A stretch of 6,592 nt of DNA from assembly GCA_022707665.1 (NCBI GenBank), contig JAKJAE010000147.1, forward strand, positions 304 to 6,895. Reading direction: 5' to 3'. The translations under genes were made by a program, and so were the position numbers. This document shows, piece by piece, positions 5,902 through 6,592 of this stretch. Every line of letters begins with the position of its first letter. Positions within the stretch are counted from its first letter, which is position 1. Origin of the DNA: Chloroflexota bacterium (lineage in GTDB: Bacteria > Chloroflexota > Anaerolineae > B4-G1 > SLSP01). A model generated the notes under the pieces. That model ran no database searches and was not told where the DNA came from. It was given only the letters and a program-made list of their open reading frames with translations.

Positions 5902-6592
5902 AGGCCCGGGCCCGACCAAGGATCATCCGGGCTGCAGATTGGAGCTGCTCAATGCCAAGCAGCCAGGCCAGCACCAGGTAGACCAGCGCACCGAGAGGCA
6001 CGCCCACCAGGGCAAGCAGCACCAGCGACGCCTCCCAGACTCTTCCCAGCGCCCAGAGAGCGATTCCCATCCCGGCTGAGGCCAACGCGACCCGGGCCGT
6101 GGTCTCGAGCAGTTCGCGCCCGCGGAGGGAGCCCAGACGGGCTCGGATCCGGACCAGTAGGATCGTCATCTCCACGAGAGTGGCCATCGCCGTCGCCAGC
6201 GCAAGTCCTCCCAGCGGCAACAGGTGCAGCCGCGAGAACAGAGACGGCAGCAGGAGGCCCAGGAGTGCATTCAGTGCCACTGACACGGTTGCTGCTCTTG
6301 CCGGTGTCCAGGTGTCCTGCAAGGCGTAGAAGGCTCGGCCCAGAATCTCGAGCGCCGAATGGCCTACAAGCCCCAGGGCAAAGAAAGCGAGCGCCCAGGC
6401 CACGGCAGCGGTCGATTCTGCGTCGAATGCACCGCGCTCAAAGAGCAGCGCCACGAGGGGCTCGCCAAGCACGATCATCCCGACCGACGCGGGGAGTGTC
6501 AGAGCGACCAGCATTCGCAATGCGTTGATCAGCGTTGTCTTCAGGGCGTCGGTCTGTCCAAGGGCTGCCTGTTGTGAGAACGTCGGAAAGAC
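5900..6592 (-). CDS. murJ: Lipid II flippase MurJ (MviN), C-terminal part (cut by right edge)
   Basis: The frame is open from the window edge for 230 residues to a TAG at 5900-5902, so the 5' portion is missing. Visible family features are FPTFSQQAALGQ at the start of the fragment, GEPLVALLFERGAFDAEST (about residues 43-61) and RAFYALQDTWTPARAA (about 86-101). The ERGAFD and RAFYALxDTxTP motifs are characteristic of MurJ/MviN, the MOP-superfamily flippase that moves lipid II across the inner membrane. Around these lie roughly six hydrophobic segments (approximate fragment residues 28-50, 62-84, 99-118, 121-148, 163-187 and 188-213). They match the later membrane helices of the usual 14. The protein ends in a basic tail (ARMILGRARA). 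It is followed after 8 nt by the SAM-HAT gene and then murA, so two peptidoglycan genes are in one run. A polysaccharide exporter of the same superfamily is a weaker alternative. Confidence 0.92.
   Translation of the reverse strand, partial: VFPTFSQQAALGQTDALKTTLINALRMLVALTLPASVGMIVLGEPLVALLFERGAFDAESTAAVAWALAFFALGLVGHSALEILGRAFYALQDTWTPARAATVSVALNALLGLLLPSLFSRLHLLPLGGLALATAMATLVEMTILLVRIRARLGSLRGRELLETTARVALASAGMGIALWALGRVWEASLVLLALVGVPLGALVYLVLAWLLGIEQLQSAARMILGRARA

Noticed and set aside
5785..6528. Long plus-strand open frame (247 codons) opposite murJ and the SAM-HAT start
   Set aside because: It is Pro/Arg/Ala/Ser-rich low-complexity translation with no recognisable domain and lies antisense to well-supported genes. 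It is a by-product of high G+C in the opposite frame.

Overview
The window is a G+C-rich bacterial segment in which every gene I can support lies on the minus strand. Transcription runs from the right edge to the left edge. The organism is not certain. The MurA, with Asp in place of the catalytic Cys inside a [14 protein letters not shown] context, resembles the MurA type I associate with Chloroflexota. The YprB-type nuclease and the cytosolic phosphodiesterase next to it would fit that or another deep-branching, environmental, non-proteobacterial lineage. This placement is an inference from memory of protein families, not a search result.

Right to left (the direction of transcription), the first block is a tight five-gene run. 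It starts with the C-terminal part of a MurJ-type lipid II flippase (5900-6592, cut by the window edge). Next come a SAM hydroxide adenosyltransferase (DUF62 family, 5034-5891), MurA (3719-5047), a YprB-like DEDD exonuclease-domain protein with a helical C-terminal region (2341-3696), and an RdgB/HAM1 non-canonical purine NTP pyrophosphatase (1738-2334). Gaps are 22 nt or less, one junction overlaps by 14 nt, and two Shine-Dalgarno sites lie inside or across the end of the preceding gene. Co-transcription and partial translational coupling are therefore likely. Two genes serve peptidoglycan precursor synthesis and export, one consumes SAM, and two belong to nucleic-acid or nucleotide housekeeping.

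A 207-nt non-coding gap (1531-1737) separates this run from a second pair. The gap holds an imperfect hairpin just after rdgB and a short degenerate direct repeat. I found no tRNA or recognised structured RNA in it.

The second pair is a cytosolic alkaline-phosphatase-superfamily phosphodiesterase of the NPP type (223-1530) and, 24 nt after it, the first 66 codons of a homoserine dehydrogenase (1-198, cut by the window edge). Homoserine dehydrogenase supplies the threonine/methionine branch of aspartate-family synthesis. The substrate of the phosphodiesterase cannot be told from sequence.

This is mostly housekeeping sequence. I see no mobile element, CRISPR array, toxin-antitoxin pair, phage gene or defence system. 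The most notable points are the Cys-to-Asp MurA (predicting fosfomycin insensitivity), a SAM-hydrolysing enzyme tightly embedded between two cell-wall genes, and two conserved-looking enzymes (YprB-like nuclease and NPP-like hydrolase) whose physiological roles are unclear.
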